The notes beneath the pieces are model-generated. The model did no database searches, was not told the DNA's origin, and saw nothing but the letters and a program-made list of their open reading frames with translations. Source: Aliiglaciecola lipolytica E3 (GTDB lineage: Bacteria; Pseudomonadota; Gammaproteobacteria; Enterobacterales; Alteromonadaceae). Taken from it: DNA of 64,000 nt. Where the stretch lies: assembly GCF_000314975.1 (NCBI RefSeq), contig NZ_BAEN01000030.1:1-64000 (forward strand), written 5' to 3'. The position numbers and the translations under genes were made by a program. Shown one piece after another: positions 8,890 to 17,646 of the stretch. The first letter of the stretch is position 1. Each line of letters begins with the position of its first letter.

Positions 8890-9825
8890 ATGAGCACCTT
8901 AAAACCAATGCCATTAGCAACTAAAATTTCAAAGCCATACTGGCAAGCGCTCGAGCAAAATCAACTAAAAATACAGCAGTGTAACGATTGTGACTCATGG
9001 GTGTTTTATCCGCGCAATCATTGTACAGCGTGTTTTGCCCATGAGCTTGAATGGAAGGAAGTAAGTGGTGAGGCTACCTTGTATTCCTACACCTTAACAC
9101 GTATCCCTACTATGCCTGAGTTTAGTGATGAAATGCCGCAAGCTTTAGCCGTTGTCGAACTGAAGGAAGGGGTGAGAGTTAACACAACGCTAATCGATAT
9201 AGAAGAACAAGACATTCAGATAGGCATGCCGCTTAAACCCATTTTTGACAAGGTCACCGCTGATGGTAAAACACTGTTGCGTTTTACAGCAGTTAACAAC
9301 CAGGGCGGTGAGCGCAAATTTGACAATCCGCTTGAAGGTCTGCCAGTAAATGACAAAGGGCAAGTGCAAGTGCCAGTGAGTAATTTAAGTGCGCTATATG
9401 CATTAGCAGATAATAAATTTACGGAGTGGAGCAACTCTATAGAGGTTGATCAAACGCTTATTAATGCGTTCGCCGATCTGTCCGGTGATGATTATTGGTT
9501 ACACACAGATCCTGAGCGAGCGAAAGTAGAAAGCCCGTTTAAGACAACGATTGCTCACGGCTCTCTCGTTCAGGTGTTGCAATCTAGGCTGACTATCGCT
9601 TTACCATTTGAAATTGTTGGTTTTAACACAATGGTCAACTATGGCTCCAATCGACTTAGGTTTCCTGCACCGGTGCCAGCAGGCTCTATTATTCACGGAC
9701 GCAGCAAGGTTAAAGATGTCAGTACGTCTCACAAAGGTGTGCAATTGACATTAGAAATGAACATCCACGTGCAAGGCAATGACAAACCAAGTGTTATAAA
9801 CGATTTGGTTATTCTTTACCGATAA
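8890..9825 (+). CDS. DUF35 (Zn-ribbon/OB) - MaoC hydratase fusion
   Basis: 311-residue two-domain protein. Residues about 1-130 form a DUF35/rubredoxin-like zinc ribbon plus OB fold, with IQQCNDC and NHCTAC giving two Cys pairs, then TLYSYTLTR. Residues about 165-311 form a MaoC hot-dog fold with the hydratase residues Asp and His in SGDDYWLHTD and the AHGSLV loop. The DUF35 part should be the partner of the upstream aldolase, and the MaoC part should hydrate the enoyl-CoA that the aldolase then cleaves. In actinobacterial ChsH2 the order is MaoC first, DUF35 last; here it is reversed. Last gene of its operon. Confidence 0.82.
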   Translation: MSTLKPMPLATKISKPYWQALEQNQLKIQQCNDCDSWVFYPRNHCTACFAHELEWKEVSGEATLYSYTLTRIPTMPEFSDEMPQALAVVELKEGVRVNTTLIDIEEQDIQIGMPLKPIFDKVTADGKTLLRFTAVNNQGGERKFDNPLEGLPVNDKGQVQVPVSNLSALYALADNKFTEWSNSIEVDQTLINAFADLSGDDYWLHTDPERAKVESPFKTTIAHGSLVQVLQSRLTIALPFEIVGFNTMVNYGSNRLRFPAPVPAGSIIHGRSKVKDVSTSHKGVQLTLEMNIHVQGNDKPSVINDLVILYR

Positions 9826-9863
9826 CATCACGTCTAATAAAAAACACATAACACAACATTCAG

Positions 9864-9890
9864 CTTGCCCCTTTTGGGGTCAAGTTGTTT
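9864..9890 (+). terminator. Probable terminator after the side-chain operon
   Basis: CTTGCCCC, a TTTT loop, then GGGG and CAAG with one bulged T form a stable hairpin about 40 nt after the DUF35-MaoC stop. It is followed by TTGTTT, a modest T tract. Confidence 0.45.
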
Positions 9891-9945
9891 GCTCGCCTTG
9901 CATTTAACTTATTGAATTTTAAAAGTTTTAATCCTATCTCTTGTT

Positions 9946-9959
9946 AGTCTTTATGGACG
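9946..9959 (+). promoter_or_regulatory. Candidate steroid-regulon operator, site 3 (hsaC-ipd operon)
   Basis: AGTCTTTATGGACGATG matches RGTCYNNNNGGACGATG and is oriented toward hsaC. It lies 62 nt before the hsaC ATG, almost the same distance as sites 4 and 6 from their genes. Confidence 0.62.
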
Positions 9960-10020
9960 ATGAAGGTCATGTCTATAGATTTAATAATAAGACTAACAGC
10001 AATTATGTTTGAGAGGATTT

Positions 10021-10911
10021 ATGGATATTCGCGCACTAGGTTATTTTGTAGCACAAACCGACAATGTACCAGAGTGGAAAGACTACGCAGAACAAGTCTT
10101 AGGTATGATGACATCCCCAACCGACGAAGATGGTCTATATGTAAAAATGGACGAGCGTCCTTATCGAATGTTGATCACTAAAGGCGACGATAAACGCTAT
10201 GTCGCTTCAGGCTGGGAACTTGCCAATCAAGCTGCCTTTAATGACGCAAAACAACGCTTAGAAGAAAAGTCAGTAGCGTTTGAAGAAGCTGACAAGGCCT
10301 TCTGTAGGTCGCGCGGTGTGCAAGAGATACTCATTGTGAATGATCCTGCCGGCAATCGCCATGAACTCTATTGGGGTCATATCTCAGATTGTCAGCCTTT
10401 TGTGTCACCGCAAGGTGTTCCTGCCTTTGTAACTGGGGACATGGGGCTTGGCCATACGGTTTTACCGGCGCCCAATTTTGATGAAACCTATCGGTTCCTA
10501 ACCGAGGTGTTGGGCTTTGAGCTATCTGATTTATTTAATTTTAAACCAGCGCCAGATGCACCCAACGTGCGCATTTACTTTATGCACTGCGCAAACGCTC
10601 GCCACCATAGTCTTGCAATCTGCGAGTTCCCAGTACCAAGTGGGTGCGTGCATGCGATGGTAGAGGTTGAAAGCATGACTGAAGTCGGTCGTGCACATGA
10701 TAGGCAACAAGCACATGGCGTAGACCTATCGGCGACTTTAGGTCAGCATCTAAACGACAAAATGATTTCTTTTTATATGAAAACGCCTTCAGGTTTTGAC
10801 CTTGAATATGGCTACGACGGCTTACAGATTGATAATTGGGAAGAACATTGCGCGTTTGAATTTAGTCGCGTAAGTCTTTGGGGTCATGACTTTACAGTAG
10901 GACAAAAATAA
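10021..10911 (+). CDS. hsaC: Extradiol dioxygenase HsaC/TesB (3,4-DHSA 4,5-dioxygenase)
   Basis: 296-residue type I vicinal-oxygen-chelate extradiol dioxygenase with two VOC modules. It would cleave the catecholic ring A of 3,4-DHSA by meta fission using Fe(II). The ligands are visible as His in GLGHTVLP, His in NARHHSLAI and Glu in SGFDLEYGYDG, in BphC-like spacing. The ATG at 10021 follows GAGAGG; an in-frame TTG four codons upstream is less likely. First gene of a 12-kb operon for ring C/D degradation, behind site 3. Length matches BphC/HsaC. Confidence 0.88.
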   Translation: MDIRALGYFVAQTDNVPEWKDYAEQVLGMMTSPTDEDGLYVKMDERPYRMLITKGDDKRYVASGWELANQAAFNDAKQRLEEKSVAFEEADKAFCRSRGVQEILIVNDPAGNRHELYWGHISDCQPFVSPQGVPAFVTGDMGLGHTVLPAPNFDETYRFLTEVLGFELSDLFNFKPAPDAPNVRIYFMHCANARHHSLAICEFPVPSGCVHAMVEVESMTEVGRAHDRQQAHGVDLSATLGQHLNDKMISFYMKTPSGFDLEYGYDGLQIDNWEEHCAFEFSRVSLWGHDFTVGQK

Positions 10912-11787
10912 ATGAATAAAGTAAAAACTGCTTCTCAAATAGTCTCAGAATTACGTGATGGTATGACCGTAGGTATTGGTGGATGGGGCCCTCGGCGTAA
11001 ACCTATGGCGCTGATTCGTGAAATTTTGCGGTCCGATTTAAAAGACTTAACCATAGTCAGTTATGGCGGCGCCGACGTTGGCATGTTGTGCGCTGCTGGT
11101 AAGGTTAAAAAGTTGATTTTTGCTTTTGTTTCACTCGACTTCATTCCACTTGAACCTTACTTTCGTATTGCCCGACAACAAGGTGAACTAGAGCTCATGG
11201 AAATTGATGAGGGCATGCTCTTATTAGGTTTAAGAGCAGCGGCTTGGGGGTCTCCGTTTATTCCTACCCAAGTGGGCTTAGGCACTGATGTGATTAAGAA
11301 CAACCCTGACTTAAAGGTAATTAATAGCCCTTATGACGATAAAGAGTGGGTAGCGATGCCCGCCCTAAAACTTGACGCTGCTTTAGTGCATGTTGACCGT
11401 GCTGATGAGCGTGGCGTGTGCAGAATATCTGCCCCCGATCATCATATGGATGACTGGTTTGTACGTGCGGCAAAAAAGAGCTATGTGAGTTGTGATGAAA
11501 TTGTTGATAGTCATCATTTTAATAGTCCTGAAGTTGCTCGCCAAGTATTTTGGGAAAGAAGCTTAACGTCAGCGGTATGTCATATTCCAGGTGGCGCGCA
11601 CCCAACCTCATGCGCACCTTTTTATGGCATAGATAACAAACACTTTTTGCGCTACAACAAGTCAGCAAAAGAGGGCGGTTTTACTGAATATAGCGATACG
11701 TTTATAAACGGTAAAACAGAGCAAGATTATCAGGCTTTGCTTGGCGGCATTGACGCCATTAAGCAGATCCCACAAACCACTTATTAA
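10912..11787 (+). CDS. ipdA: CoA-transferase-fold alpha subunit IpdA (ring C hydrolase)
   Basis: 291-residue class I CoA-transferase alpha-subunit fold. RDGMTVGIGGWGPRRKPMAL near the N-terminus, VSYGGADVGMLCAAGKVKK and the PGGAHPTSCAP segment match actinobacterial IpdA closely from memory. With IpdB it forms a hydrolase (not a transferase) that opens the last ring (ring C) of the CoA-linked HIP remnant COCHEA-CoA. The start directly follows the hsaC stop, and ipdB follows 13 nt after. Cytoplasmic. Confidence 0.85.
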   Translation: MNKVKTASQIVSELRDGMTVGIGGWGPRRKPMALIREILRSDLKDLTIVSYGGADVGMLCAAGKVKKLIFAFVSLDFIPLEPYFRIARQQGELELMEIDEGMLLLGLRAAAWGSPFIPTQVGLGTDVIKNNPDLKVINSPYDDKEWVAMPALKLDAALVHVDRADERGVCRISAPDHHMDDWFVRAAKKSYVSCDEIVDSHHFNSPEVARQVFWERSLTSAVCHIPGGAHPTSCAPFYGIDNKHFLRYNKSAKEGGFTEYSDTFINGKTEQDYQALLGGIDAIKQIPQTTY

Positions 11788-11800
11788 GGCGTGCAGAATT

Positions 11801-12622
11801 ATGACATCAACTCAATATAGCTTAGCCGAATTAATGATTTGTGCCGCAGCAAAAGCATTTGTAAATGACGGTGAAGTATTGGCTACCGGAATAGGTGTGA
11901 TACCTCGCTTAGCGGCCAGTTTATGCATGAGCACCAGCAATCCTGATTTAATGATGACTGACTCAGAGGCATATTTGCTCAGCGAACCCAATCCGATAGG
12001 TCCTCGCGATGATGACTTTGTTCAACAAAACGAAACATGGATGGGCTTTTCGCGTATTTTTGACAATGTGTGGAGTCAAAAACGACATGCGATGATTGGC
12101 CCCACGCAAATTGACAAATACGGACAAAGTAATATTTCGGCTTTGGGCGCTGATTATGACAAGCCGAAAGTTCAAATGCTAGGTGTTAGAGGATTACCGG
12201 GTAATTCTATCAGCCATGCTAATTCGTTTTTTGTGCCCAGCCATAATAAACGAGTATTTGTAGAAGGTGAATGCGATGTGGTGTGTTCAATTGGGTACAA
12301 TCCAGCAAGGTTACCAAAAGGGTATCAGCTAGATGATATTGATATTCGTTTAGTGATTACTGATATTTGCGTAATGGATTGGCAAGGGCCCAATCATCAG
12401 CTTCGTCTAGTGAGTTTGCATCCCGGTGTAAGTGTTGAAGAGGTGATTGAAAAAACCGGCTTTGCTATTCATATTGATAACGACACCCCTACAACCGCTG
12501 CGCCCACGCATGAACAACTAGCAATTATCGCTAAGTTCGACCCTCATAACCTTCGAGCAAAGCAACTCAAAGATAACCCTCCCGGCGTGCGCGAGACCGC
12601 CAAAACAGAGGGCGATAAATGA
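11801..12622 (+). CDS. ipdB: CoA-transferase-fold beta subunit IpdB (ring C hydrolase)
   Basis: 273-residue beta subunit partnering IpdA. Recognisable segments are MMTDSEAYLLSEPNPIG, QIDKYGQSNISALG, VRGLPGNSISHANSFF, KRVFVEGECDVVCSIGY and VSLHPGVSVEEV, the last diagnostic of this CoA-transferase family. The open frame extends upstream into ipdA, but the ATG at 11801 after the ipdA stop fits the family N-terminus. The Shine-Dalgarno is weak, suggesting coupling to ipdA. The C-terminal tail after about residue 250 is slightly longer than in actinobacteria. The stop overlaps the next ATG. Confidence 0.85.
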   Translation: MTSTQYSLAELMICAAAKAFVNDGEVLATGIGVIPRLAASLCMSTSNPDLMMTDSEAYLLSEPNPIGPRDDDFVQQNETWMGFSRIFDNVWSQKRHAMIGPTQIDKYGQSNISALGADYDKPKVQMLGVRGLPGNSISHANSFFVPSHNKRVFVEGECDVVCSIGYNPARLPKGYQLDDIDIRLVITDICVMDWQGPNHQLRLVSLHPGVSVEEVIEKTGFAIHIDNDTPTTAAPTHEQLAIIAKFDPHNLRAKQLKDNPPGVRETAKTEGDK

Positions 12623-13500
12623 TGAGTGATGTAAAAGTAATTGATGACGTGGTGCACTATCAAGTAGAAGACAATATTGCCATTGTTACCATGAATCGTC
12701 CTGAGTATAACAACGCGCAAAACTCACAAATGACCTATGCCTTAGACAAAGCATTACAGCTAGCGACTAACGACGATGATGTAAAAGTAGTTGTTTTAGC
12801 GGGTGCCGGTAAACATTTTTCGGCTGGTCATGATATCGGCACGCCGGGGCGAGATGTCGACAAAAGCTTTGAGCGGACTCACCTTTGGTACGATCATGTG
12901 AATAAACCCGGTGGTGAGTTTTTATATACACGTGAACACGAAGTCTATTTAGGAATGTGCAGGCGCTGGCGCGAATTACCAAAGCCTACTATTGCGATGG
13001 TGCAAGGCGCATGCGTTGCTGGTGGATTAATGTTGGCGTGGGTATGTGACTTGATTGTGGCGGATGACCGTGCGTTTTTCTCAGATCCTGTTGTACGTAT
13101 GGGCATCCCCGGCGTGGAGTACTTTGCGCATGTGCATGAACTTAACGCGCGTATAGCCAAAGAATTTTTATTTACCGGTGAGCGTATGTCTGCTGAACGT
13201 GCTTATCAAATGGGCATGGTCAACAAAGTAGTGTCAAGAGATTCGCTAAAAGAAGACACCATGGCACTCGCATCTCGCATAGCACAAATGCCTCGACTCG
13301 GTTTACAGCTAACTAAACAAGTCATTAATAGTGCTGAAGACTTAATGGGTAAACGCTCAACCATGGATATGGCCTTTGGTCTTCACCATTTTGCCCATGC
13401 TCATAACGAAACTGTGTCGGGAGACCGATTAGGTGGTTATGACGCAAAAGCAATGGCTGATGCTAATAAATCGTCAGCTTCATCTGCCAAGGGCAAGTGA
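12619..13500 (+). CDS. Crotonase-family enoyl-CoA hydratase/hydrolase (not EchA20)
   Basis: 293-residue crotonase. VTMNRPEYNNAQNSQM, the oxyanion-hole segment KHFSAGHDIG, and the second strand-helix GACVAGGLMLAWVCDL identify the fold. The residue at the position of the second catalytic Glu is in DPVVRMGIPGVEYFAH, so canonical hydratase chemistry is uncertain. A long insertion (RDVDKSFERTHLWYDHVN) follows the first loop, and the C-terminus is an Ala/Ser/Lys-rich tail. It sits between ipdB and ipdC with ATGA overlap upstream. It is clearly distinct from the EchA20 orthologue two genes on, so it likely performs another CoA-thioester step in ring C/D or A/B remnant breakdown. The exact step is unknown. 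Confidence 0.8.
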   Translation: MMSDVKVIDDVVHYQVEDNIAIVTMNRPEYNNAQNSQMTYALDKALQLATNDDDVKVVVLAGAGKHFSAGHDIGTPGRDVDKSFERTHLWYDHVNKPGGEFLYTREHEVYLGMCRRWRELPKPTIAMVQGACVAGGLMLAWVCDLIVADDRAFFSDPVVRMGIPGVEYFAHVHELNARIAKEFLFTGERMSAERAYQMGMVNKVVSRDSLKEDTMALASRIAQMPRLGLQLTKQVINSAEDLMGKRSTMDMAFGLHHFAHAHNETVSGDRLGGYDAKAMADANKSSASSAKGK

Positions 13501-13501
13501 C

Positions 13502-14614
13502 ATGGACGTGCAAACTGAAAACGTCGCTAAAGACAGTAAATGGAAGACGCCCGTAACGGAGGCGCTCGGTTGTCGCTATCCCATAATACAAACGGCTATG
13601 GGGTGGGTATCTGATGCAAACCTAGTCATTGCAACTACAAAAGCGGGCGGCTTTGGTTTTCTGGCTGGAGCCACCATTGCAAGAGAAGATATCGAAGCTC
13701 AAATACAAAAAGTGATTGCGGCTACAGGTTCGAGTAACTTTGGCCTAAATTTTCATATGTTTCAAGAAAACGCCATGCAATGCGTAGAGTTAGCTATGCA
13801 ATATAAGTTGCGCGCAGTCAGTTATGGCAGGGGGCCTGATCAAGAGACTATTGCACGCTTAAAAGCAGCAGGTGTATTGTGTATTCCAACTGTTGGCGCG
13901 CTTAAGCATGCGATTAAAGCCGTTCAATTAGGCGCAGATATGATCACGATTCAAGGCAGCGAAGGTGGTGGTCATACAGGGAGTGTGCCAACTAGTATCT
14001 TATTGCCTCAGGTGTTAGAGGCGGTTTCGGTGCCTGTTATAAGTGCCGGCGGTTTTTCTTGTGGGCGCGGGCTTGCCTCAGCTTTAGCTGCAGGTGCTGC
14101 AGGGATGGCGATGGGTACACGTTTTATGATGACATCAGATGCACCTACCCCTGAGAATATTAAACAATGTTACATAGACACAAAAGAGCCGCAAGATATC
14201 AGAATATCTACGGCGGTCGATGGAATGCGCCATCGTATGCTAAATACACCTTTTGTCGACAAATTAGAAAGGGCGAGTGGCATGAAACGCCTATGGATAG
14301 CAATCAGTAGCGCGCGCCAATGGCAAAAAGAAACTGGCATGTCGAGCATGCATATGGTGAAGGTGTTCTTTAAGGGCCTGCGCGAAGACCCGTCTGCAAC
14401 AGCAACGTTAATTATGTCTGCAAACCAACCTATTTTATTGCAAAAATCAATGGTAGAAGGCAAACCAGAAGCGGGGATCATGCCAAGTGGGCAAGTAGCC
14501 GCTGCAATTGAGAGTCTGCCCAGTGTAGAGGTCTTAATTCAACAAATTATTACGCAAGCAGACAGCTGCATCGAGCAATTGCTTGCTAGGCGTACAAATG
14601 GCATCAGCAAATAA
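13502..14614 (+). CDS. ipdC: Nitronate monooxygenase-like flavoprotein IpdC
   Basis: 370-residue FMN-binding TIM barrel of the NPD/2-nitropropane dioxygenase family. It shows RYPIIQTAMGWVSD near the N-terminus, ITIQGSEGGGHTG and the phosphate-binding VPVISAGGFSCGRGLASAL. In steroid degraders IpdC is an FMN-dependent enzyme that, with IpdF, introduces ring unsaturation before ring D opening. The start is placed at ATG 13502, one base after the preceding stop; the open frame upstream overlaps the crotonase tail in another frame. Neighbours ipdAB and echA20 support the assignment over a nitroalkane-detoxifying paralogue. Confidence 0.83.
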   Translation: MDVQTENVAKDSKWKTPVTEALGCRYPIIQTAMGWVSDANLVIATTKAGGFGFLAGATIAREDIEAQIQKVIAATGSSNFGLNFHMFQENAMQCVELAMQYKLRAVSYGRGPDQETIARLKAAGVLCIPTVGALKHAIKAVQLGADMITIQGSEGGGHTGSVPTSILLPQVLEAVSVPVISAGGFSCGRGLASALAAGAAGMAMGTRFMMTSDAPTPENIKQCYIDTKEPQDIRISTAVDGMRHRMLNTPFVDKLERASGMKRLWIAISSARQWQKETGMSSMHMVKVFFKGLREDPSATATLIMSANQPILLQKSMVEGKPEAGIMPSGQVAAAIESLPSVEVLIQQIITQADSCIEQLLARRTNGISK

Positions 14615-14629
14615 GGGGTATCTAAAAAA

Positions 14630-15382
14630 ATGAATCAAGCATTTACTAGTCAACTTGAAAACGGCATTGCTGAGATTGTTATTAATAAAGCACCAGTTAA
14701 CGCGCTAGATAGTCATGAGTGGCATGCGCTTGCAGAACTTGTTAACAGCATTGGTCAAAACCCAGATGCTAGTGTGTTGATTATTCGGTCAGAAGGCAGA
14801 GGTTTTTGTGCCGGTGTAGATATTAAAGAATTAGATAAACACCCTGAGCGCATAGTTACTGTTAATGCGGGTAACTACGAAACATTCAAAGCCGTTCATC
14901 TTTGCCCAATTCCGATAATTGTTGCACTGCATGGCTATGTGCTTGGCGGCGGCATTGGTATTACTGGCGCAGCGGACATCGTGGTTGCCTCTGAGTGCAC
15001 AACTTTTGCTTTACCAGAAGTTGACCGCGGTGCGATGGGCGGGGGTGCGCATTTACAGCGCTTGTTCCCTGTACAAAAAGTGCGTTATCTATTTTTTACA
15101 GGTGAATCGATCACTGTTCAAGATGCAGATAAATACGGATTTGTTGAGCGCATAGTCCCTAAAGATAAATTACGTGAAAATGCTTTAGATATTGCAAGCA
15201 AAATTGCTGCGAAAAGTTCGGATATGATTCGCATTGCGAAAGAGAGCCTTAATGGTATAGAAGATGGTGACTTAGAAGCTAAATATCGCTGGGAACAAGG
15301 CTTTACATTGCAAGCTTACACGAGCCCAGATTCTGCAGAAACACGCAGAGCCTTTGTCGATAAACGTGATGCAAAATTCTGA
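14630..15382 (+). CDS. echA20: Crotonase EchA20 (ring D hydrolase)
   Basis: 250-residue crotonase closely resembling mycobacterial EchA20 in memory: IRSEGRGFCAGVDIKEL, GYVLGGGIGITGAADIVVAS, FALPEVDRGAMGGGAHLQRL and YRWEQGFTLQ. EchA20 opens ring D by hydrolysing the beta-diketone of HIEC-CoA to give COCHEA-CoA, the IpdAB substrate. Preceded by AAGGGG about 11 nt upstream of the ATG. Same operon as ipdA, ipdB and ipdC, which strengthens the call. Confidence 0.83.
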   Translation: MNQAFTSQLENGIAEIVINKAPVNALDSHEWHALAELVNSIGQNPDASVLIIRSEGRGFCAGVDIKELDKHPERIVTVNAGNYETFKAVHLCPIPIIVALHGYVLGGGIGITGAADIVVASECTTFALPEVDRGAMGGGAHLQRLFPVQKVRYLFFTGESITVQDADKYGFVERIVPKDKLRENALDIASKIAAKSSDMIRIAKESLNGIEDGDLEAKYRWEQGFTLQAYTSPDSAETRRAFVDKRDAKF

Positions 15383-15406
15383 TGCAAAGACAAATATGAG
15401 GCGATT

Positions 15407-16573
15407 ATGGAACTAACATTTTCAAAAGAACAACAAAACTTTCGACTTGAGGTGCGTGAATGGCTAGCAGCCAATGTACCCAAACAAAAGCTGCCTACCT
15501 ACGATACAAAAGAAGGTTTTGAATTACATCGTCAATGGGAAAAAAAGTTATTTGATGCAACCTTATCCATGGTGATGTGGCCGACAAAGTATGGCGGTAG
15601 AGGCTGTGATTTAATTGACTGGCTCATTTTTGAAGAAGAGTACTATGGCGCAGGTGCGCCAGGACGCGTGAATCAAAACGGCCAATTGTTGTTGGGTTCT
15701 ACCATCATGGAATTTGGTACAGCTGAACAAAAAGCGAGATTTTTACCTAAAATGGCGTCTAGCGAAGACATGTGGGCACAAGCGTGGTCTGAGCCAAATG
15801 CCGGTTCAGATATGGCAAATATAAGCAGTAAAGCCGAACTTCATGGTGACCATTATATTATTAACGGCCAAAAGACATGGTCAACACGCGCTATTTATGC
15901 CGATTGGGCATTCGGTCTGTTCCGTTCAGAGGCAGGTTCAAAACGCCACCATGGATTATCATTTTTGTTAGTGCCTTTAGATGCCGAGGGCGTGACTATT
16001 CGACCAATTAAAGCGCTTGATGGTGAAGACGCATTTGCAGAGATATTTTTTGATAATGTTAAAGTGCCCGTTGAAAATCGTATAGGCGACGATGGCCAAG
16101 GTTGGCATGTTGCCATGGCTACGGCTGGCTTCGAACGTGGCTTACTGCTGCGTTCACCGGCTCGCTTTCAACAGCCAGCAAGGCGTTTAGTGAAGCTTTA
16201 TCGTGATAACAAAGCCGTTGCCGATCGCGACGCCTCAATTGGTGCAGCAGTAGCAAAGTGTTGGTCAGACGCCGAGGCTTATGCGCTCTCGGCCTACAAT
16301 ACGGTGGGCCGCGTGAATAACGGCGAAAAAATTGGTGCAGAGTCTAGCTTAAATAAGATTTTTTGGTCTGAACTTGATTTACTCATTTTTCAAACTGCTA
16401 TGGACATATTAGGCGCAACGGGTCAACTGTTAAGGTCGGCTGAGCTCGCTAAAGAACAGGCTTATTGGCTCGATGGTTTCTTGTTTGCGCAAGCGGGGCC
16501 TATTTATGCGGGTACCAACGAAATTCAACGCAATATTGTCGCTGAGCGCGTGCTTGGCCTACCTAAAAAGTGA
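15407..16573 (+). CDS. Acyl-CoA dehydrogenase IpdE1/FadE31-like subunit
   Basis: 388-residue FAD acyl-CoA dehydrogenase. N-terminal FRLEVREWLAANVP, WPTKYGGRG, AQAWSEPNAGSDMAN (flavin and substrate binding), INGQKTWSTRA, and C-terminal YAGTNEIQRNIVAERVLGLP are all family marks. The sequence resembles FadE31 of the actinobacterial HIP cluster. The next gene is a shorter, divergent dehydrogenase, the hallmark of alpha2-beta2 heterotetramers such as IpdE1-IpdE2, which desaturate the hydroxylated HIP-CoA ring system. GAGGCG precedes the ATG. Electrons would pass to ETF and the ETF-QO encoded near 53-55 kb. Confidence 0.83.
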   Translation: MELTFSKEQQNFRLEVREWLAANVPKQKLPTYDTKEGFELHRQWEKKLFDATLSMVMWPTKYGGRGCDLIDWLIFEEEYYGAGAPGRVNQNGQLLLGSTIMEFGTAEQKARFLPKMASSEDMWAQAWSEPNAGSDMANISSKAELHGDHYIINGQKTWSTRAIYADWAFGLFRSEAGSKRHHGLSFLLVPLDAEGVTIRPIKALDGEDAFAEIFFDNVKVPVENRIGDDGQGWHVAMATAGFERGLLLRSPARFQQPARRLVKLYRDNKAVADRDASIGAAVAKCWSDAEAYALSAYNTVGRVNNGEKIGAESSLNKIFWSELDLLIFQTAMDILGATGQLLRSAELAKEQAYWLDGFLFAQAGPIYAGTNEIQRNIVAERVLGLPKK

Positions 16574-16581
16574 GTAAATTT

Positions 16582-17646
16582 ATGGACTTTACCTTTACTG
16601 AAGACCAACTCTTATTTCGAGAGGCTATTGGTCGCTTTTTGTCTACCGAAGCCTCGCCAGAAAATCTGAGAGATATTTGGAGTAATGAGCAAGCACCCAT
16701 TGACAATTTGCTTGAACAAATTTGTGCACAAGGTCTAAGTGCCTTATCGATACCGGAAGCGAATGGCGGTTTAGGGATGGGTGATATAGCTTGGTCATTG
16801 ATGACTCAAGAGTTAGGTTATTATGCCGTTGTTGACCAACTTGCAGATGCCGCATACGTAGGCGCGGGATTAATATCTGCGCTACCCAATACCGTAGCTT
16901 TAAAAGCGGAATATTTAGATAAAATATGTGAGGGTAAGCTGCGACTAGCCATTGGCCATGAATGCAGCCCTCTGGTCGCAGATGCCCAATTAGCGGGCGT
17001 TTTATTGATGCAACATAACAACGAAGTACACATTGTATCGCCTGACAATGTTCGTATTACGCCAAATGCAAGCATCGATACTTCGCGTCGTTTAGCACAA
17101 GTCGATTGGCAGCCAAGTGATAAAACCTGTGCCGCCTCTGGCGAGGAAGGGCAGATAATTTGGCAAGAGACACTCAACCGAGGGGCGCTTTCAGTGGCGG
17201 GTCAATTACTTGGCTTGGCGCAGCGGATGTTAGATTTAAGCGTTGAATATAGCCTGCAACGTAAACAATTTGGTAAAGAGATAGGTAGCTTTCAGGCAGT
17301 AAAACATCAATTAGCCGATGTTGCGGGAAAAATCGAAATTGCTAAACCTGTTTTATACAGGGCCGCGTGCTCACTCGAAAACAAGCATCCTTTGAGTGAT
17401 ATCCATGTATCGCAAGCGCGTAATTTTTGCAACGATGCAGCCGCTTTAGCAGCACGTCATTCTATTCAAGTGCACGGTGCAATGGGTTATACGTGGGAGG
17501 TCGATTTGCAGATGTATATGAAACGCAGTTGGGCTCTTAACAATACCTGGGGAGACAGTACTTGTCATCAAGCGCGGGTACAAAACTACGTGCTCAATAC
17601 TGATGTCGACCTGGCGCCATCAAAAACCTTTGAGGTGATGTCATGA
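16582..17646 (+). CDS. Acyl-CoA dehydrogenase IpdE2/FadE32-33-like subunit
   Basis: 354-residue acyl-CoA dehydrogenase paralogue, shorter and more divergent in the middle than its upstream partner. FTEDQLLFREAIGRFL, QLLGLAQRMLDLSVEYSLQR, GKEIGSFQAVKHQLADV and HGAMGYTWEVDLQMYMKR are retained, while the SEPxAGSD flavin segment is not evident, as expected of the second subunit of heterotetrameric steroid dehydrogenases. Start: a GTG at 16570 overlaps the previous stop, but ATG 16582 has GAG 7 nt upstream and matches the family N-terminus; either is possible. The stop overlaps fadA6. Confidence 0.8.
   Translation: MDFTFTEDQLLFREAIGRFLSTEASPENLRDIWSNEQAPIDNLLEQICAQGLSALSIPEANGGLGMGDIAWSLMTQELGYYAVVDQLADAAYVGAGLISALPNTVALKAEYLDKICEGKLRLAIGHECSPLVADAQLAGVLLMQHNNEVHIVSPDNVRITPNASIDTSRRLAQVDWQPSDKTCAASGEEGQIIWQETLNRGALSVAGQLLGLAQRMLDLSVEYSLQRKQFGKEIGSFQAVKHQLADVAGKIEIAKPVLYRAACSLENKHPLSDIHVSQARNFCNDAAALAARHSIQVHGAMGYTWEVDLQMYMKRSWALNNTWGDSTCHQARVQNYVLNTDVDLAPSKTFEVMS

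Noticed and set aside
10149-10160. GGACGAGCGTCC inside hsaC
   Set aside because: The half-sites are in inverted order with only two spacer bases and lie in coding sequence encoding conserved residues.
11741-11800. Upstream extension of ipdB into ipdA
   Set aside because: The extra 20 residues are out-of-frame ipdA sequence and do not resemble CoA-transferase N-termini; ATG 11801 fits.
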